Source of the DNA: Bacteroidales bacterium | GTDB taxonomy: Bacteria; Bacteroidota; Bacteroidia; Bacteroidales; UBA932 | Assembly: GCA_024398125.1 (NCBI GenBank) | Contig: JAKSJO010000007.1 | Span: 1-64,000, forward strand | DNA length: 64,000 bases | Direction of reading: 5' to 3' | In this document: positions 63,610 to 64,000 of the stretch, in pieces | How the letters are laid out: the number at the start of each line of letters is the position of its first letter | Position numbering within the stretch: position 1 is the stretch's first letter | Translations under genes and position numbers: made by a program | Notes under the pieces: generated by a model | What the model saw: the letters and a program-made list of their open reading frames with translations, nothing else | What the model was told of the DNA's origin: nothing | The model's database searches: none

Positions 63610-64000
63610 ATGGCTTTATACTTTACAAAGGAACTTGAAAACCGCGCCAAGATCGGCGTATGGCATGTGACCGAGACCGAGGAGGAACTCCGCGAGCTCA
63701 GCTCCATCCCGACCGACGAAATGGAGGAGATCTCCTACATAAGGAGCGAATCGCTGCGCCGCCAGAGACTTGCGGTGCGCGCCCTGCTTGACAACATGTT
63801 CGAGGAAAAGGTCTACCTCGCACACCACGACAACGGCAAACCATACATCGAGAACAACTCGATCTGCATAAGCATTACCCACACCGAAAACTACGTCGCT
63901 GTAATCCTCGACGACAACAACGAGGTCGGCATCGACATCGAGTCTCTCGGACGTGATTTCTCTGCAGTTGAAAAGAAGGCCCTTTCCGAAGATGAGATCG
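63610..64000 (+). CDS. 4'-phosphopantetheinyl transferase family protein (3' end cut by window)
   Basis: The first 130 codons are visible: MALYFTKELENRAKIGVWHV, then YIRSESLRRQRLAVRALLD, ISITHTENYVAVIL and VGIDIESLGRDFSAVEKKAL. The VGIDIE motif with the SITH strand is the Mg/CoA site of Sfp-type transferases, which attach phosphopantetheine to carrier proteins. The short N-terminal half suits the small Bacteroidota type. A lone gene with a long leader. Its carrier-protein partner is not in the window. Confidence 0.85.
   Translation, partial: MALYFTKELENRAKIGVWHVTETEEELRELSSIPTDEMEEISYIRSESLRRQRLAVRALLDNMFEEKVYLAHHDNGKPYIENNSICISITHTENYVAVILDDNNEVGIDIESLGRDFSAVEKKALSEDEI

Overview
The window looks like a chromosomal segment of a fairly GC-rich member of the Bacteroidales (Bacteroidota). 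The evidence is a SusC/SusD pair, an Oar-type TonB receptor, DUF4249, BACON and DUF2723/DUF4271 proteins, a gldH-ricT-holB block, many short lipoprotein signal peptides, and promoters of the Bacteroidota form TTTG-N19/20-TAnnTTTG. It holds one tRNA gene and no rRNA, phage, integrase or CRISPR array. I cannot name the genus from sequence alone.

Layout. 1-3422: three tandem DUF4249 lipoprotein genes, the middle one a chimera produced by an exact 1361-bp tandem duplication. 3423-6223: rnr, flanked by two inverted copies of a palindromic MITE-like element, with a repeat-built, possibly structured sequence downstream. 6216-11296: U32 protein, prenyl synthase, rsgA, MATE exporter and a TIGR04076 protein. 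11302-13767: a GH95 fucosidase gene bracketed by GGGGTC/GACCCC palindromes. 13785-24092: gpmI, an M3 peptidase, a BACON-OB-nuclease lipoprotein, a BACON/OB lipoprotein and an Oar-like TonB receptor. The last three may form a surface nucleic-acid-capture system. 24306-25771: metK behind a SAM-II-like riboswitch whose P1 strand is also complementary to a downstream terminator. 26017-34303: SusC-SusD-lipoprotein, then a surface subtilase and a lipocalin-like lipoprotein, suggesting peptide scavenging.

34308-41582: a tightly packed minus-strand run (miaA, smpB, trmB, gldH, ricT, holB, prenyl synthase, LOG protein, barrel protein, trxA). 41673-47570: an RND efflux operon (TolC, adaptor, permease, small P-II-like protein). 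47778-49896: pgk-lgt. 50003-56639: a methyltransferase, a large DUF2723 membrane protein, then SUI1-DUF4271-hemD-rnpA-yidD. 56679-64000: lepA, transketolase, trmN-lolD, tRNA-Pro, malate dehydrogenase and the start of a phosphopantetheinyl transferase.

Most genes are housekeeping. The most interesting signals are the chimeric DUF4249 gene, the inverted elements around rnr, the metK riboswitch/attenuator, promoters embedded in or abutting palindromes and terminators, two apparently near-leaderless genes (lepA and the subtilase), and the Oar/OB/nuclease cluster. All family assignments come from reading motifs. No database search was run.
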